From Parapristionchus giblindavisi (lineage: Eukaryota; Nematoda; Chromadorea; Rhabditida; Diplogasteridae): a stretch of DNA of 64,000 nt. The notes beneath the pieces are model-generated. The model saw nothing but the letters and a program-made list of their open reading frames with translations, was not told the origin of the DNA and did no database searches. Each line of letters begins with the position of its first letter. Position 1 is the first letter of the stretch. Location of the stretch: the NCBI GenBank assembly GCA_943737045.1, contig CALSFV010000206.1, positions 744,001-808,000 of the forward strand, read 5' to 3'. The position numbers and the translations under genes were made by a program. This document shows, in pieces, positions 41,156 to 63,356 of this stretch.

Positions 41156-44100
41156 CTAGGTGAAGACTTTCAGACTGCCCGAGATGGGTTCCCTGCAGTT
41201 GGGGCAGTTCTTGAGCGGGTTTGAGGCAGAATTTGACGCGAGATCGTAGCATTCCTCACACAGAGCGAGATGCATACACTTGAGAAAGACGATATTGGGC
41301 TGCAAATATCAAAGATCAAATTGAAATGTTCCAATGTTACTAACCATCACGACAAATAACAAGATAAAAGATCAAACTACAAAATTAAAGATCAACGATC
41401 AAAGATCAAAGATCAACTAACCCATCGTTCCAGGCATATGATACAGTGGGGGAAGAATCCGGAGAGGCGCTGACCATTGACGGTGGAACGGGTTTCCTGA
41501 ATCATGAAGGTATTGTTTATTTATTTATCTTATTTACTAAAATGGGAATAATCAATATTATTTCCAATATTATATTATTTGTATGGGTGAATATCGCATT
41601 ATTAAGCATGACAATCATTCCAAGGACATGTGTCATCTACAATTCCATGTCAGACAGAAGACATCTCCATGATGACAAATCTATTGCTCATTACGAATCG
41701 ATTAATTCAATAAATTGAAGAAAACGATCAGAGCTCAAAGAACATTTGTGCATTCCAATTTTTTTAGTTTTGAAAGACCAAATGTCAAAGATCAAAGACC
41801 TAACATCAAATATAGAAGAACAAACTACAAAGATCAAAGACCAAAGATTAAAGATCAAACATCAAATTCTCACCATGTTCTCGCACATCTCCTTGATCGT
41901 ATTCTCCTTCTCCTCGATCACTCCCATTAGTTCGGTCTCCTATAGTTAATCAATTATTTATTTATTTATTTTCAAAAATAAAGAAATTTTAAAAATAAAA
42001 AAAAAAACCTTGTGCATGTGCTCCTGCATCTCGGCGCGCATCTGGTCGCGCTCCTCGCACGCGGCTTCGAGTTCCTCAAAATCACACAATCAGATCATTG
42101 CTTCGACTTTGTTTGGGTATGAAATCTTACAATCTGAATCTTGTTTCCAGTGAAAAAGTATTGATTTCTGAGGTCACTAATGTATCAGATAGATTTAATA
42201 AAAACTGTGATGTGATATACATCCCAAAAAAGAAGAAGGAAGATATGATTCATCGCAAATAAATGAGAGAAAAAAACGGGGAAAAAATTAGAAAATTCTA
42301 TTCCACATTGTTCAAAGAGTATGACCAACCTGTTGAAGTCTATCAATATTCGCTCTCAGTTCATCAGTCCTGTATTTCTCGAGATCTTTCTGGTTTTGTA
42401 GGTCGTGCTGAAGGTGCAACTTGTCTAGAGTCTGCAAGCTTTTTTTTTTAAATTTTCGAAATTCAACAACAGGCGCCAATTTCAAATTTCAAATTTAAAC
42501 GAACCTCCTTATCCAGCTTCTGGTTGAGCTCCGCCTGCTCCACCTTCATATCTTCTACTTTTTGCTGGAATATTTTTAATAAAATCAATTTGCGATAAGC
42601 CACCGTAAAATATTTTTCGATACGATTAAGTATGCCAAAAAACATGCGGTATTTACCATGAGCAGTTCGATCTGTTCCATTTGCGTTTTCCGATTTCTCT
42701 CATTTTCCTTGTCAAGGGTGACCAGTAATCGGGAGATGTCGTTTGTTGGTGCTTGAGACTGCAAGAATGATAATCAGTTATTGCGTTCAGGTTCATACGC
42801 TGAACGGCATAGGTTTATATAGTATTATTTTAACCTTTAAAAAATTTTCCTGTTCAAATCTTAACATTTTTTAGTAACATTTTTTAAAATAAATTCAACG
42901 TAACCTCGAACCAACGTAATATGTACGAAATGAATAGCCATTGACGCATGGTACTTTCCATAAAATTATATATCCTGACATCTCGTAAATAGTCTCTTAC
43001 CATTTTCCTGCTTGCCGTATCGATATGGAACGACGAGGAACGCGAGACCGAAGCGGATCGCGGAGAATCGAACGATCGATTGGTACGCGGTGATCTACAA
43101 ATCGATTGGTATTGATTTTTATACGAAAACAGAACAGGGAAATCTTTCTGAAGTAAGTCGGACCAGGCGTTTTGAACATAACAAGAAACAAGGATCAGTG
43201 GAACCATCTCATCGAACTACAGATCCGGATACCCACTGCTCAGTTCATCTCGATAAATTGATTGATTTTTTTAAAAATTATCTATTAAATTGATTCTATG
43301 TAAAAATGTAAAATAGAAAAGATGGAGCCAACCCGTGATCGCGATAGACCGACATCTTCATCTGCGGCCGCTGATCTAACGATAGCGATGACCCATTGCG
43401 ACCCGACAATGACGATCTGAACTACTCCATTAAAATCAATCAAAGTTTCCGCATCCGTCAATTAGAATACGGATGCGAATAGGATAAGTCGCCTGTGTTT
43501 ACGCACCGATCAGTACACGAGGGTGAGCAAGATGAGGACAGTTCCGACTTGTCCTCTGGATTGGTCTTGTTCAGTAGGTCCAGCATGGAGTTCATGTCGG
43601 CAAAGCGGGTGTACAACTGGAAGAGCAAAGATCAAAGATTAAAGATCAAAGATCAAACTACAAATATGGACCTTACCAGATCTCCACTCCTGGTGTTTCT
43701 CCGCAGTGCCTCGTACACGGCTTCGTCGGTGTAACTGAAAACACGATAGTTCGTTGGATCTGTCAAAATCATAATAAAATATATATAGCCCTATGTTGCC
43801 ACCGTTGCGACATATTATTTTATGTGCACTACAGTATTTCACACCTTTTGTATCTGATTACCGCCACTCTCACCACATAAAGAATTATTATTATTAAAAT
43901 AAATTACTGGTCCAATCATAAATTGCTGCATCATAATAAATGTTGCCACCTTACACTAATTATGAACATTAATTTGTTAGTACGCTAATTACAGTAAGAT
44001 TAACATGGGTTCCGCTTTTAAAACTGGCGTAAAGATCTTGTATTGCATGCTCACCCCATCTCTTTCGCCCTCTTAATCTGGTCTTTCAATTCGAATTCAG

Positions 44101-46760
44101 CAGCGCCGTCCATGTCTTCCGCCCAGTGTACTGATGGAGCTGCAAATATTAGCATTTTATAATTTTTTATTAACTTTATCAGGCACTTTATTGGATTTAT
44201 CAGATATTTTATTTATTTATTTACTTATCATACATCCACTAAAGGTGACAACATTTGAAACGAAGATTGAATAAATAAGTATGTTGAATTATGACCTTAA
44301 TAATGTTTACCAAAGATTGCATATAGATATTTTCTAGCTTGAAAAATAACACCGAATTTTGTATGTTAATGACCTTTAAAAGATAATGAAAAACTAGTAT
44401 TATTTATTTTTTTCATGAAATCACCCATTGACAGCGTAGTCAGTCCCACAAGTATCACAAGCTCTAACAATTCTAGTCTTATATCCATCGGCGGAAATCG
44501 TAAAGTCCCCCGAGTGATCAACCCCCACATTTACAGCAGTAAATCGTATGCAATCATCATTAACTCAGTGACGAAACCGATAAGTTTACTTTTTTTCTAG
44601 AAAATCGAGATTAACATTCATTAGCGTAGACCCCTCGGGCTTTTCATACGCAATTCTCGTAAATGATATACGACAAACGATGATATTCACGGAGAGAAAA
44701 ACATAGTCACTTTGTACACCTTGTGCTAATTTTATCCAAAAATTATATATTTAATAACCAGATCTCGAAAGGTTGTGCCCTCCTGAACCTATGTAGCTTT
44801 GCACAAAAAGCCTAAATTTGTCCCAACAATAACTTCAGACCAAGTGTTATGCACGGTCAATACACTTCCCATACACCTTTCGATTTCACACTTCCACTCA
44901 CTATAATCCCTTCACGAGAGCATTTAAAGTGGAAGAATATGGCATGGAGATTGAAGTGAACAAGTTTCGGAGGAGATTGATTGCCGCTTTTTCCGTTTTA
45001 CTACTTTTAATCCGGCTTGATCCCCTAGTCTTTTTATCCCACCATCGAGAGTATTGAAGACAATACGCAAGCATAGACAGAAGTGCAGCGAGATAGTAGA
45101 GAATAATGAAAAGATAAGGACGCTATGGGCATGGAGAAGGAAGTATACACACATAGAAAATAGGTGTAACCTACAGCACATAAGGCCTGTGAAGTATTAT
45201 ATTTAGTACTTTTTGGCCTATTTTAACTTCCAAAAGTGTTAAATATAACAGACTAAACAGAATTATGTGGAATTGGGAGGAAAAGTATTGCACGAATAGA
45301 AAAAAAGTTGAACACCACGAGCTAATTTTACTCTTCGCATTGTGCCTTTCAACATATATAATGAATGACCAATCAAACTTCACTTTTTTTCCATTCTCTA
45401 AACCTTTGCATGCTTTCACGTTGAACTTTTTCATATCAGTCCAATCATAAAAATCGTTATCCTGCAGGGGTGAAAGGACGACCCTGAGTCACGATTCCAC
45501 CTTTGATTGTGTGCTTTATGTCAATTCAACTATGGGGAATTGATGGGAACGGCGAAGCGAAGAAAAAGCATAACTAAAGCAAACTAAGCCATTGTAGCAC
45601 AGTCTAAATGATAAGAGCAGTGGAACAGTGGAATAGCTGCCCCCCGAAGGAGTAAAAACAGAGCGGGAGGCTAATTGCATGCTGATTTTATATTTATTAT
45701 AGTAATGAAAGCGAAAACCCACGCATGCAGTGCACATGCGACTAAATAACAAACAGCGAACACAATCTTAAATTCATTTTGAAAGCCAGAACGACCGCAT
45801 AGCACAGAAACTCTCAAAAAATTAATGCTCTCTCGCTCGTCTGGCAATCAAAGAAAATGGCTTAAAGAAGGGGACCCACGAGTTTTTTCGTGACTAAACT
45901 GGCCAGGCAGAACTGTAGATCACATCTCCCGGTATACAAAAACAATTTTCTCTAAAATTGTAGGTGCACAGGAATGCCGTAATCCGAGCATAAAGTTCAT
46001 TGATCCCCCAGGGAAAGGCGCGAGTTTTTGAATTTGAAGGATGCATATAAAGAAAATTGCAAACGAGAATCGAACCCACGTAGCGCGGTTACTAGCGCTA
46101 ACCACTAACCACTGAGCTACACGCTCTATGCAGCTATTCGCTAATATCTAATAGAGAACATAATGCCACTTCCTATGCCCCATGTTCTTCTTGTCAATAG
46201 TGCACTCCAAATCTCGTGGGTCCCCTTCTTTAAAGAGAGCGTAACCTCTCTCAATGGTCTCTTCGACGCGCAATTCTCTCTCGTTGTTAGAGAACAGAGA
46301 AATAGTGTGCACAATGTAGAGATCATTGAGAGAGGTTACGCTCCCTTTAAAGCAGAATGCTGTGAACACCAATTAATTGTCCCAAATGAGATTCCTCAAT
46401 GATCCAATAACGAATATGACATTCTCTGACATTTTTCAGTCTAACTAAGCGTCCGAAAACACGGAAAAAACATGGAATATTCATAACAATATAAGATAAA
46501 TAAACCTCTCCAAGTCCGAATCATCGGTCGCCTTAGCATGATCGAGGCTGATCTACACTCCATTGGGAATTATTGATCGGATATTTTGGTAGATCACTTG
46601 GGTTAGATTTATTGATCGATTATCAAGAGGACTACTAGATTGACTGGAATTTGATCGTCGAACAGGCCGGAACACTATATGATCACTAGTGGAGCGAAGA
46701 GGTGTGCTCTTCTGAAGTGGAGTGACTTGTGAAAACGTTCGTGGTATGGAACGATTCACG
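41156..46760 (-). CDS. Coiled-coil RING-finger protein (multi-exon, 5' end uncertain)
   Basis: The last twelve exons (44139 to 41156) join in phase. In order: WAEDMDGAAEFELKDQIKRA and YTDEAVYEALRRNTRSGDL (a UBA-like helical pattern), a Ser-rich stretch (RSFDSPRSASVSRSSSFH), about 180 residues of coiled coil (LDKENERNRKTQMEQIELLM, ELEAACEERDQMRAEMQEHM), then CIICLERW...CMHLALCEEC...CPNCREPI, a C-terminal C3HC4-type RING. Stop TAG at 41156-41158. Architecture suggests an E3 ubiquitin ligase, similar in layout to IAP-type RINGs. Upstream candidates at 46514-46760 (Ser-rich RSNSSQSSSPLDNRSINLTQ, then a 45-nt intron, then ISLDHAKATDDSD) are in phase with each other, but a linking exon is missing. 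Confidence 0.75.
41301..41419. repeat. GATCAAA-rich intron
   Basis: About ten copies of AAAGATCAA in an intron of the RING gene, right up to both splice sites. Similar arrays fill introns at 41770-41870 and 43623-43668. Confidence 0.8.
44440..44590 (-). other. Coding-like orphan patch in RING-gene intron
   Basis: The minus strand has an open segment with protein-like composition (VDHSGDFTISADGYKTRIVR then CDTCGTDYAVNG and TGA). I found no matching exons on either side. It may be a decayed gene or transposon piece. Confidence 0.2.
45862..46233. mobile_element. TIR element carrying a tRNA-like sequence
   Basis: Ends TTAAAGAAGGGGACCCACGAG on the left (trimmed at 45862) and the complement at 46213-46233. 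It encloses a tRNA-like segment (46056-46129). No ORF. It directly abuts a family A MITE on its right. Confidence 0.7.
46056..46129 (-). tRNA. tRNA-like pseudogene inside a TIR element
   Basis: Minus strand: GTAGCTCAGTGGTTAG (A box), with TTAGTGG duplicated in the D-loop region, and GGGTTCGATTC (B box). Acceptor pairing is poor. Probably a tRNA-derived relic. Confidence 0.45.
46229..46351. mobile_element. Foldback MITE family A (well preserved)
   Basis: GAGAGCGTAACCTCTCTCAA left and TTGAGAGAGGTTACGCTCCC right, CTTTAAA at the end. About 123 bp. Confidence 0.8.
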
Positions 46761-46859
46761 GATCTTGACGGTATAAGGACAGTGTTTTTGGAATCAACGA
46801 AGGGTACGAGGAAGAAGAAGAAGAAGAAGAGGGTGTAACGGGGAGTAGACTATTCCACA

Positions 46860-47480
46860 CAAGGGGGGGGGGACAAGGCGTTATACAGGGCAACCAGTCA
46901 CTCGATCTGCCCTCTTGATCTGTGTTCAACCCCACCCCTTCATAACTACGCAACCTCTATGCCTGTCTCTCTTCCTGTTTCTGTGCCTTTCTCTATGCCT
47001 CTCTCTCTATCTGTCTATCACTCTGTCTGTCACTATGTCTGCCTCTCTGTCTTTCACTCTGTCTGTCACTATGACCCTGTGTCTGCCACTCTCTCATTCT
47101 GTATGTCTCTCTGCCTTTCTCTATGCCTTTATCTCTGTCGATCTCTCAAAATCTATGACTGCAACTCTTTGCAACTCATTTCTTTGCATCTCTATTTCTT
47201 TCTACTCCCCTCTGCATTTATTTCCTGTCTCTTATCTAAACCTTTCAAAAAATTTACGCGCGATCAATAACCACTCCCTTTAAGCTGGCGTGAATGTTAA
47301 AAAAAGATGATATCAACGTTGCTTTAACTCTACTAGAATTTCAACAATCTGTCATAATACTAACTGACAAACTGTACAATTGTCATAATATTCTAACTAA
47401 CAAATTGTACAATTGCCTTAATACTCTAACTGAAAAAAAAAACGTTCGTGTACTCATGTTTTCTGCCACTTCATGAGCGT
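46860..47480. repeat. Low-complexity CT-rich block and short tandem repeats
   Basis: CTCTGTCTGTCACTATG-type imperfect repeats at 46955-47215. Then two to three imperfect copies of a unit near CTAACTGACAAACTGTACAA (47340-47435). Non-coding. Confidence 0.7.
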
Positions 47481-47572
47481 TCTTTCTCGGAATATCCCAT
47501 GCATGGGCGGGCGACGAGCCGTGGATAAATTACCGCCGCATGCACACGACAAACAGGACCGAATAACAAAAA

Positions 47573-47760
47573 AGTTCTTGGCATGGTCGGCTATATGATC
47601 TTCAATAACTTGGAACATTAGAGTGGATCTATGTATCTCAAAGGTGGAACATAATTGTGAAACAAATAGGCCCGCATAACAACAAGTTCTTGGCATGGTA
47701 TGATCTCCAATAACTTGGAACTTTAGAGTGGATCTATCTCAAAGATGGAATACAGGCTTG
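47573..47760. repeat. About 113-bp direct duplication
   Basis: The block beginning GTTCTTGGCATGGT and containing AATAACTTGGAACATTAGAG and GTGGATCTAT recurs about 113 bp downstream with a few changes. No coding potential seen. Confidence 0.65.
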
Positions 47761-48680
47761 CTTGAAGCTCTTCGCTCCGACCATTCTCTCTCGTTGGCGA
47801 CGATAGCTGCTAGAGCGGGTAGTCAGAAAATTTCAAATTCGATTGGCATATTCCTTCTTGATATGTAAGTACGTTTGCTCATAATCATATTATGATCATT
47901 CACAAGATTGTTGAGTACAGACTGAGATATTTTGGAGAAAAAAATTGCCAAAAATTGAATAAGTTAAGCATCATGCAATGAAATTATCATTGATCTGCAT
48001 AAAAACAACATCTTCAGCATTCTGCAATCTCGCCTATTGTGCTCTCCCTCACTGCAACTCTCACCACCCAGCCTAGTTCCGCTTCTGCCCATCCGCCCAT
48101 GACTAACCCCCCCATACACGTCATGACAACGCCTGTTAATAGTTCCGTGCGTAACCACAATTCCGCGCTCACTTGCGGTGTTTATTACCAACAAGTGACT
48201 ATCCAACGGAAGTCCGGCGGCACTCTTTGAGGGTAATTACTGAGTCACAGGCATTGTCGCCTGGCATTTTTAGTTTTGTAAGCATCGCATCCTTTTTTCT
48301 TTCTTTTCTCAATTTGTTTTCACATCACTCACGTGACCACAGACGGCAATGTTTTTTTTACGAACTCTGACTATCTTTCAACTATTTTTTTCATTTTTTA
48401 TTTCAACCCTTTGCCAGATTGGCTTTTTTCCAAGCTTCAGGAATTCCTGAAACGGTGTGCTCCCTGCAAATATCCGTTGGACCGAGAGAATTCCATACCG
48501 AAAAGTGCACAGGCTCCCCCTTTTCCTGTACACTTCTTGACCTAACAACTACTACTTCAACCGTCGCCCTTAAGTGTACTCTAGGTAATATTTGTCGAGT
48601 TCTTTTATGAGATCCGGCTCGGACACTCCACCGTCGACGGACCAGAAACTAGAGCATTTCGAAATATTTTCTATAAGTTG

Positions 48681-48792
48681 CTGACACCGTTGTCAACGGT
48701 CTCTTCAACGCTCTACGCTATCTCATTGTTAGAGAACAGAGAAATAGTGTACACAATGAAGAGGCCTTTGAGAGAGATCACTTTCCTTTAAG
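48681..48792. mobile_element. Foldback MITE family A
   Basis: Arms CAACGGTCTCTTCAACGCTC and GAGGCCTTTGAGAGAGATCA around AGAGAACAGAGAAATAGTGT. Confidence 0.6.
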
Positions 48793-49223
48793 TTGGTTCC
48801 CCATCAGATAATGGTAGATCCGCAAGTTTCTAGAGTGTCTGAATAGGAATAATACAGAATTTTGCTGAAAGGAACGCTATTTGGCTTTATTTTCAATAGG
48901 AGAAATGGTATATTTCATACACGATAATGTACATTCGACTCATCGAATCGAATCGACTATCATCTCATTTCCCAAATGTTTTGCCCGAATAACCTCCGAG
49001 GAGGGCACCGGGACTACTTTCTGCTCACAATAGAAAAGCACCCATTATCCCTAAAGAACACACATTCCAAAGTCAGCGCAAAACGAGACGGAGAGACAGA
49101 CGAGAGATAGTAGAAGTGGCGAGAGTGCAGACAGTCAGAGAGCGACGAGAGAACACGTAAAAGTGAGAGGGTGAACGGTGGAGTAGAGGGGCGCGAGGCC
49201 ATGTGTTTTGCGTGTGTGGCACC

Positions 49224-58316
<9,093 letters not shown>

Positions 58317-59591
58317 CTGTAAGGCCCAGGTTCGGTTCCGGATTAGCAATGGTACCGATTCCGAAAACCACGGGTACCCGACAAGGATTGACAGATTTGA
58401 TTCATCAGAATTTATCTTTTTCTATGGATTCAAACTCTATTACAGTGGTAGGAAGTGCTGATTAACCATTTTGGGGCAGTCATGATGTTATATAGTGATT
58501 AGACAAGCCTAGACGCAATGTATTTCGAAACACTGTAAATAACCGGAAATGTTGACTAATAAGGAGTTCAAAATACGACAAAAATATTCGAGATAACGTG
58601 TATAACATCAGGAAAGAGTCCTCTACCACTGGCTAATTCCGTAGTACGCTTTGTTAAGCTTTTCGGTGCCAGGCATGATGTATTCAGTGATTTAGCAAGT
58701 CTCATTACTACAAATTTCGGGGAAAAATCCCGGAAATGATGACCAATAACGGTACTGAAAACGCACCCAGATGCGATTGAACAGTCCCAGTCCAGGTACA
58801 ACCACCATGAATGGGGGATTGTGGTGCAGGACGAATAAGAAGAGTAGCCATAAGAAAGAGGAGCGAGAGAGGAAAGGTGATAGAAGAGATTAGAGAGAGA
58901 GAGACAATGGAAATGTGATAGAGCGCGAGAGATGCAGACAGAGGAGAGAGCGCGCAGGTTAGAGAGACGCAGAGAAAGGGTGCGAGCGAGAGACAATGGT
59001 GATGCGAGAGAGTGCTAGATGGGTAGAGAGAAACTGATAGCGGTGCAAATACTGGGATGGCCACGGAATAGGTAAACTGTATCCATGGATGCAATCATAT
59101 GATTGTATAGTACTATGCGTATTCAGATCAGAATGTCGGTTCGGTGCATTGTGAGTGAAGAATGCGCCACGGAAGTGTGGTGCGGAACGCAAGGAAATGT
59201 TTTGCTGAAAGGCTCTTGCGATTGTTGAATACCTGATTTTTGTATTTTGTTTGTTTTTATCACGTGAACATTTCAGAAAAAAAGACCAACAACACCTTGT
59301 ATCGCTATTGAGTCATCTCAAAAACGAAGAACGTGACTAAATTGCTATCCTTTCTGATTAGTGTTCAATTTCAAAACCTGGTAAAAGAAGAAGATGAGGA
59401 AACGGGTCAAATTAAGCAAGCGTTATTAAATGATCATGATTTGAGGCTAGCTCGAATTAAGACCAAATAAAGGAACTACTCTTACCACAATCGTTTGTAA
59501 TAAGCGCTGAAGAAGATCAAACCGATCCCCAGAGATGGATGAGGAGCATTGAAAATACTTCAACAGTACAAGATATAGCAACAATTGCTTG

Positions 59592-59695
59592 AAGGCACTG
59601 ACACCTTTGTCAACGGCCTCTTCAACGGTCTACGCTCTCTCGTTGTTAGAGAACAGGGAAATAGTGTGCGCAATGAAGAGGCTATTGCGAGAATT
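59592..59695. mobile_element. Foldback MITE family A (right end lost)
   Basis: GGCCTCTTCAACGGTCTACG then AGAGAACAGGGAAATAGTGT and GCAATGAAGAGGCTATTG. Confidence 0.6.
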
Positions 59696-59924
59696 TATTG
59701 ACCAGGGCAGTTCAAGCTACTAATAGCGATAAAGGTTGTTTGTACATTTATGAATTACAAGGATTTAATGATAAATTGTAAAAAAAAACCGTGCGGCGAA
59801 GACCAATATTTGTCAATAATGCCTCATGGGCACGGAATAGATGGAAATAGTGAATACAAGATGACAATCAACGTATCTTGTAAGAAAACAAATACGAATG
59901 GATAGGGGGAGAGGAGAGAGCGAG

Positions 59925-60065
59925 ATAAAGGACGAAGGAGGAAGAGGGAGGAGGAGAGAGGGAGAGAGAGAGGGAGAGGGAGAGAGAGAGAGGGAGAGAG
60001 AGAGAGAAAGAGAGAGAGATTGAGAGAGAGCGGAGAGGAAGAGAGTGAGGGAGAGGTAGAGGTAG
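59925..60065. repeat. GA-rich microsatellite
   Basis: Degenerate (GAGAGG)n/(GA)n array. Confidence 0.9.
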
Positions 60066-60417
60066 AGAGAATTGTAGCGCTCTCGTAGACAAATATAGAA
60101 CAAACCGAACCAAATTAGGGGTGGGATATAGTGGAGATAAGCGAAAACATACGAGCAGGTGGATGAAGACAGTGGGATTAGAATAGATGGAAGAGGAAGG
60201 AAAGAAATGGACTGAGAATCTTGTAAGAGAGAAAGGATCTTCATCTCTGTCTAATTTTGATATCTCGAAGAAAAGTTGTATTGCGTGAAGGAGAAAAAGA
60301 GAGAAACATAAAGATACTACGAGAGTGGAAGACCGAGAGAAACAGAGAGGGTAGGAGAGACAAAACGATAGAGAGACAGAGACAGAGATACGGAAAAGTA
60401 GAGAGACCACAAGTTGT

Positions 60418-60535
60418 AGGGAGCGTAACCTCTCTCAACGGTCTCTTCGACGCGCAATGTTCTCTTGTTGTTAGAGCACAGAGAAAGAGTGCGCGCAATG
60501 AAGAGACCATAGAGTGAGGCTACGCTCCCTTTAAG
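60418..60535. mobile_element. Foldback MITE family A
   Basis: GGGAGCGTAACCTCTCTCAA and GAGTGAGGCTACGCTCCCTT arms. Confidence 0.75.
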
Positions 60536-60824
60536 GAGAATTATGGCAGTAACTTTTGCAGTACATGATACACAAATCACTAGAGTACGACTGCAGGCTT
60601 TATATATTCATTAGAGATAGCGATTGTACTACAAGGTGAGAACGAAGGCAGATCGAGGTCTTACAATTAGTCATCGACGATAAGAACAAATAAGGAAGAC
60701 GTTAGAATAACGGTAAAATGATTAAAATACACTGTAGCATTGATAATTTTGACAATAATCGGAAGTAATCATTGCCCGATATTTTTTTATGCGTTGTGTA
60801 GTACCCAGGACAATATTTCTCCAT

Positions 60825-60935
60825 TTAAACAGACATCCCAAGCTAATTTAAAATTGTCTTACCGAGTTCTCTCGCTTTCTATATCTATGAGAGAGCATTG
60901 TCAACGAGGAGAGTAAAATTAGCTTGTTAGGGGAG
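60825..60935. mobile_element. Foldback MITE family B
   Basis: ATCCCAAGCTAATTTAAAAT and GGAGAGTAAAATTAGCTTGT arms. Confidence 0.65.
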
Positions 60936-61934
60936 TAAAATATTAAACATATAAAATAAAACATAATTAGGAGAGCAAAATCAAAGGTGAAATTCCATAC
61001 GACGCAACTAAATAAAGTTATTGCTACGCTGAATATAACGCAAGATAATACGTTATGATTGGTATTTTGGCTTACTTTCAGGCTAGCTGCAGTAAATTTT
61101 CAGGGAACAATGAACGCAACAGTAGGCGACGGGGAGTAAATTAGCTTGGGGTGTGCCTTTTGAGAAAAAAAGACAAACTGTGATCGTCTATCGTGTAAAG
61201 CAATTGAGCTCGGGAAAGTCAACCTAAAGGAGGACGGGGATGCGAGGGAGCGCCAAGTGAGTCAAGGTCCACTCTCACGTTCACTACTTCCTCAATTGAA
61301 CCAGCCCAGTTTTATCAACTTAGGAGAGATTTTTAAATCGATCATTACCGAATCACCATTAGGCACATTATTACCTAATATTTTACAACATTATCTACTT
61401 TTACGTTTCATATGCAAGTTAATCTATATTTGTACATCTATTAATAATATTAACTTAATTTAACAAAGATCGAAAACTTTCAGGGGATAAGGCGAAGAAT
61501 CTGGCCCGAGTTATTGAACGAGGGAATGTGGATGGAATATCGTAGTATATGATCAATATTAACTTTGGCAATGTCAATATCACAACAATGAAAATAGAAC
61601 AAAGGCATGATATTGAAGGTAAACACAAGCAATAATCCAAGAAAGGGTGCGTATCACCGTCTTCTCGCTATGATCACTGAGACGACCCAAAATGTCCACA
61701 TTGGCCGAGAGACAAGCTGGATCGGAGAGAGTCCAGACAGCGAGAGTGAGATTAGAGAGAAGAGTAGTTTAAGAGACGGAGAGATTGAGTGAGAGACACC
61801 GGTGATATATGTGAAGCTAGATAGTCAGAAAATTAGCTAGAGATAAGAGTGCTAGAAAAGATGGCAGAGAGTCAGACAGAGGGAAATAGCTCAACAAATG
61901 AAGAGATGATAGAGAAAGAAAGAGATAGGGAGAT

Positions 61935-61970
<36 letters not shown>

Positions 61971-63356
61971 CGATGCCGTGTCGCTTATCACTTATTAGTC
62001 ACTTTAAGGGACGGAGGAGGGGGACGAGACTGAGTCATGGAAAGATACACAACCTTGAACGTTTGCAAGGTAGTGATCGAACCTTAAAGGGCACAGGGAA
62101 CGGTGTAGAGCGATGATCAGATAAGTCTGGAAATGTAGTTTGAAGATGATTCATCTTAGATCAGATCAGTATAGGTGTCCAGGAATGGTGGCAAACCAGA
62201 AACGTTACTTCACACACGGAGGCGTTTTGTAAAAAGTTCTACGCCTAACGCGTTTGCCGGCAAACGGTTTGTTACCGTTCATGGATACGACTTGAGAGCT
62301 TGCATGTCTCTTTTTTTCTTTTTTTTTCTTTTTTCTTGTTTGATCCTGGTCAAGGTGAGTAATTGTGTATGATGACTATATAGTGTCGCTACTGAACATT
62401 GTATTGATATATTTAATTAGGAAAGGAAATCCATTCATCTACTAAGGACTCAAGCTGTGAATAACCGCACCAATGCGATTAGCAAAATTTGATGTAGACA
62501 GTCAAAATAGTAAATGAGCAGGCAATTGTAAATACTGTTCCAGCAATCTTACACGATTGATATGCATTTATGATCATTACATGGCCCTTATACATAGTGC
62601 ACTTTGCCTTGCACTTGATAAGAATATTTTCATCTTTGGTTTTAGTCTTATTCTGAGAGATCAACATTCGCGCAAAAATTTTTTTTCCCACATTTTTGTT
62701 TGTAATACTATTTTGAAATTGTTCGAAAAAATGATTTCTCATGAAAAAAAAGTCAAATTAAATCTGTTTATTTCATTCTGTACAAATTCTGACCCGTGGG
62801 GGAAATCGATAAGTGAAGGAAAATAATGAGCATCACAACAACATGAAATATTAGAATATGTGAATAATCCGAAGTTTGAGAGCAACAAAACTCTGTCAGC
62901 AGTCCCCTTTTCATTGTGCTCAATTCTCTAAAAGTATGAAATATTGTGCAAAAAGAAGAGACCGCTGGAAAAGGTTTTGCTCAATTTAGGAAATTAATTA
63001 AAAGAAGATATGCTTCGAGTGAAAACACATTAGGGGCATCAAACAATTCAGTGCATACATATTATTTGAGCTGAGCACGATCTGCGTAGATATGCTAATA
63101 ACGATCGCGTAATCAATTATTGATTTTTGCGTAATTATTGATTTTTGCGTAATTATTGACTATTCTATTAATCACTACAAATTCTGGGGTAAAGCACACT
63201 CACAAACAAAAAAAATTATAACTAAGTACAAGTACATAAAAGGGACATGGAAACGATTGGCTGTGTTTGGAACAAATATTAAGTCATAAGTAAGGTCAGT
63301 TAAGGTTGGTTAGGGTCGTTTAAGTCGGAGCTAGGGTCATCACGTTAGTGCTAAGA

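Larger units (their letters stand above)
58317..63356. other. Upstream/intergenic region
   Basis: Repeat-rich: GA-rich tracts at 58850-59020, 59925-60065 and 61730-61980; MITEs at 59592-59695, 60418-60535 and 60825-60935. The open frames here are low-complexity or short. I recognise no gene, but 5' exons of the 49-58 kb gene cannot be excluded. Confidence 0.45.

Noticed and set aside
59813..60510. Open frames of 140-180 aa on the minus strand
   Set aside because: They are Ser/Leu-rich translations of the GA-rich microsatellite.
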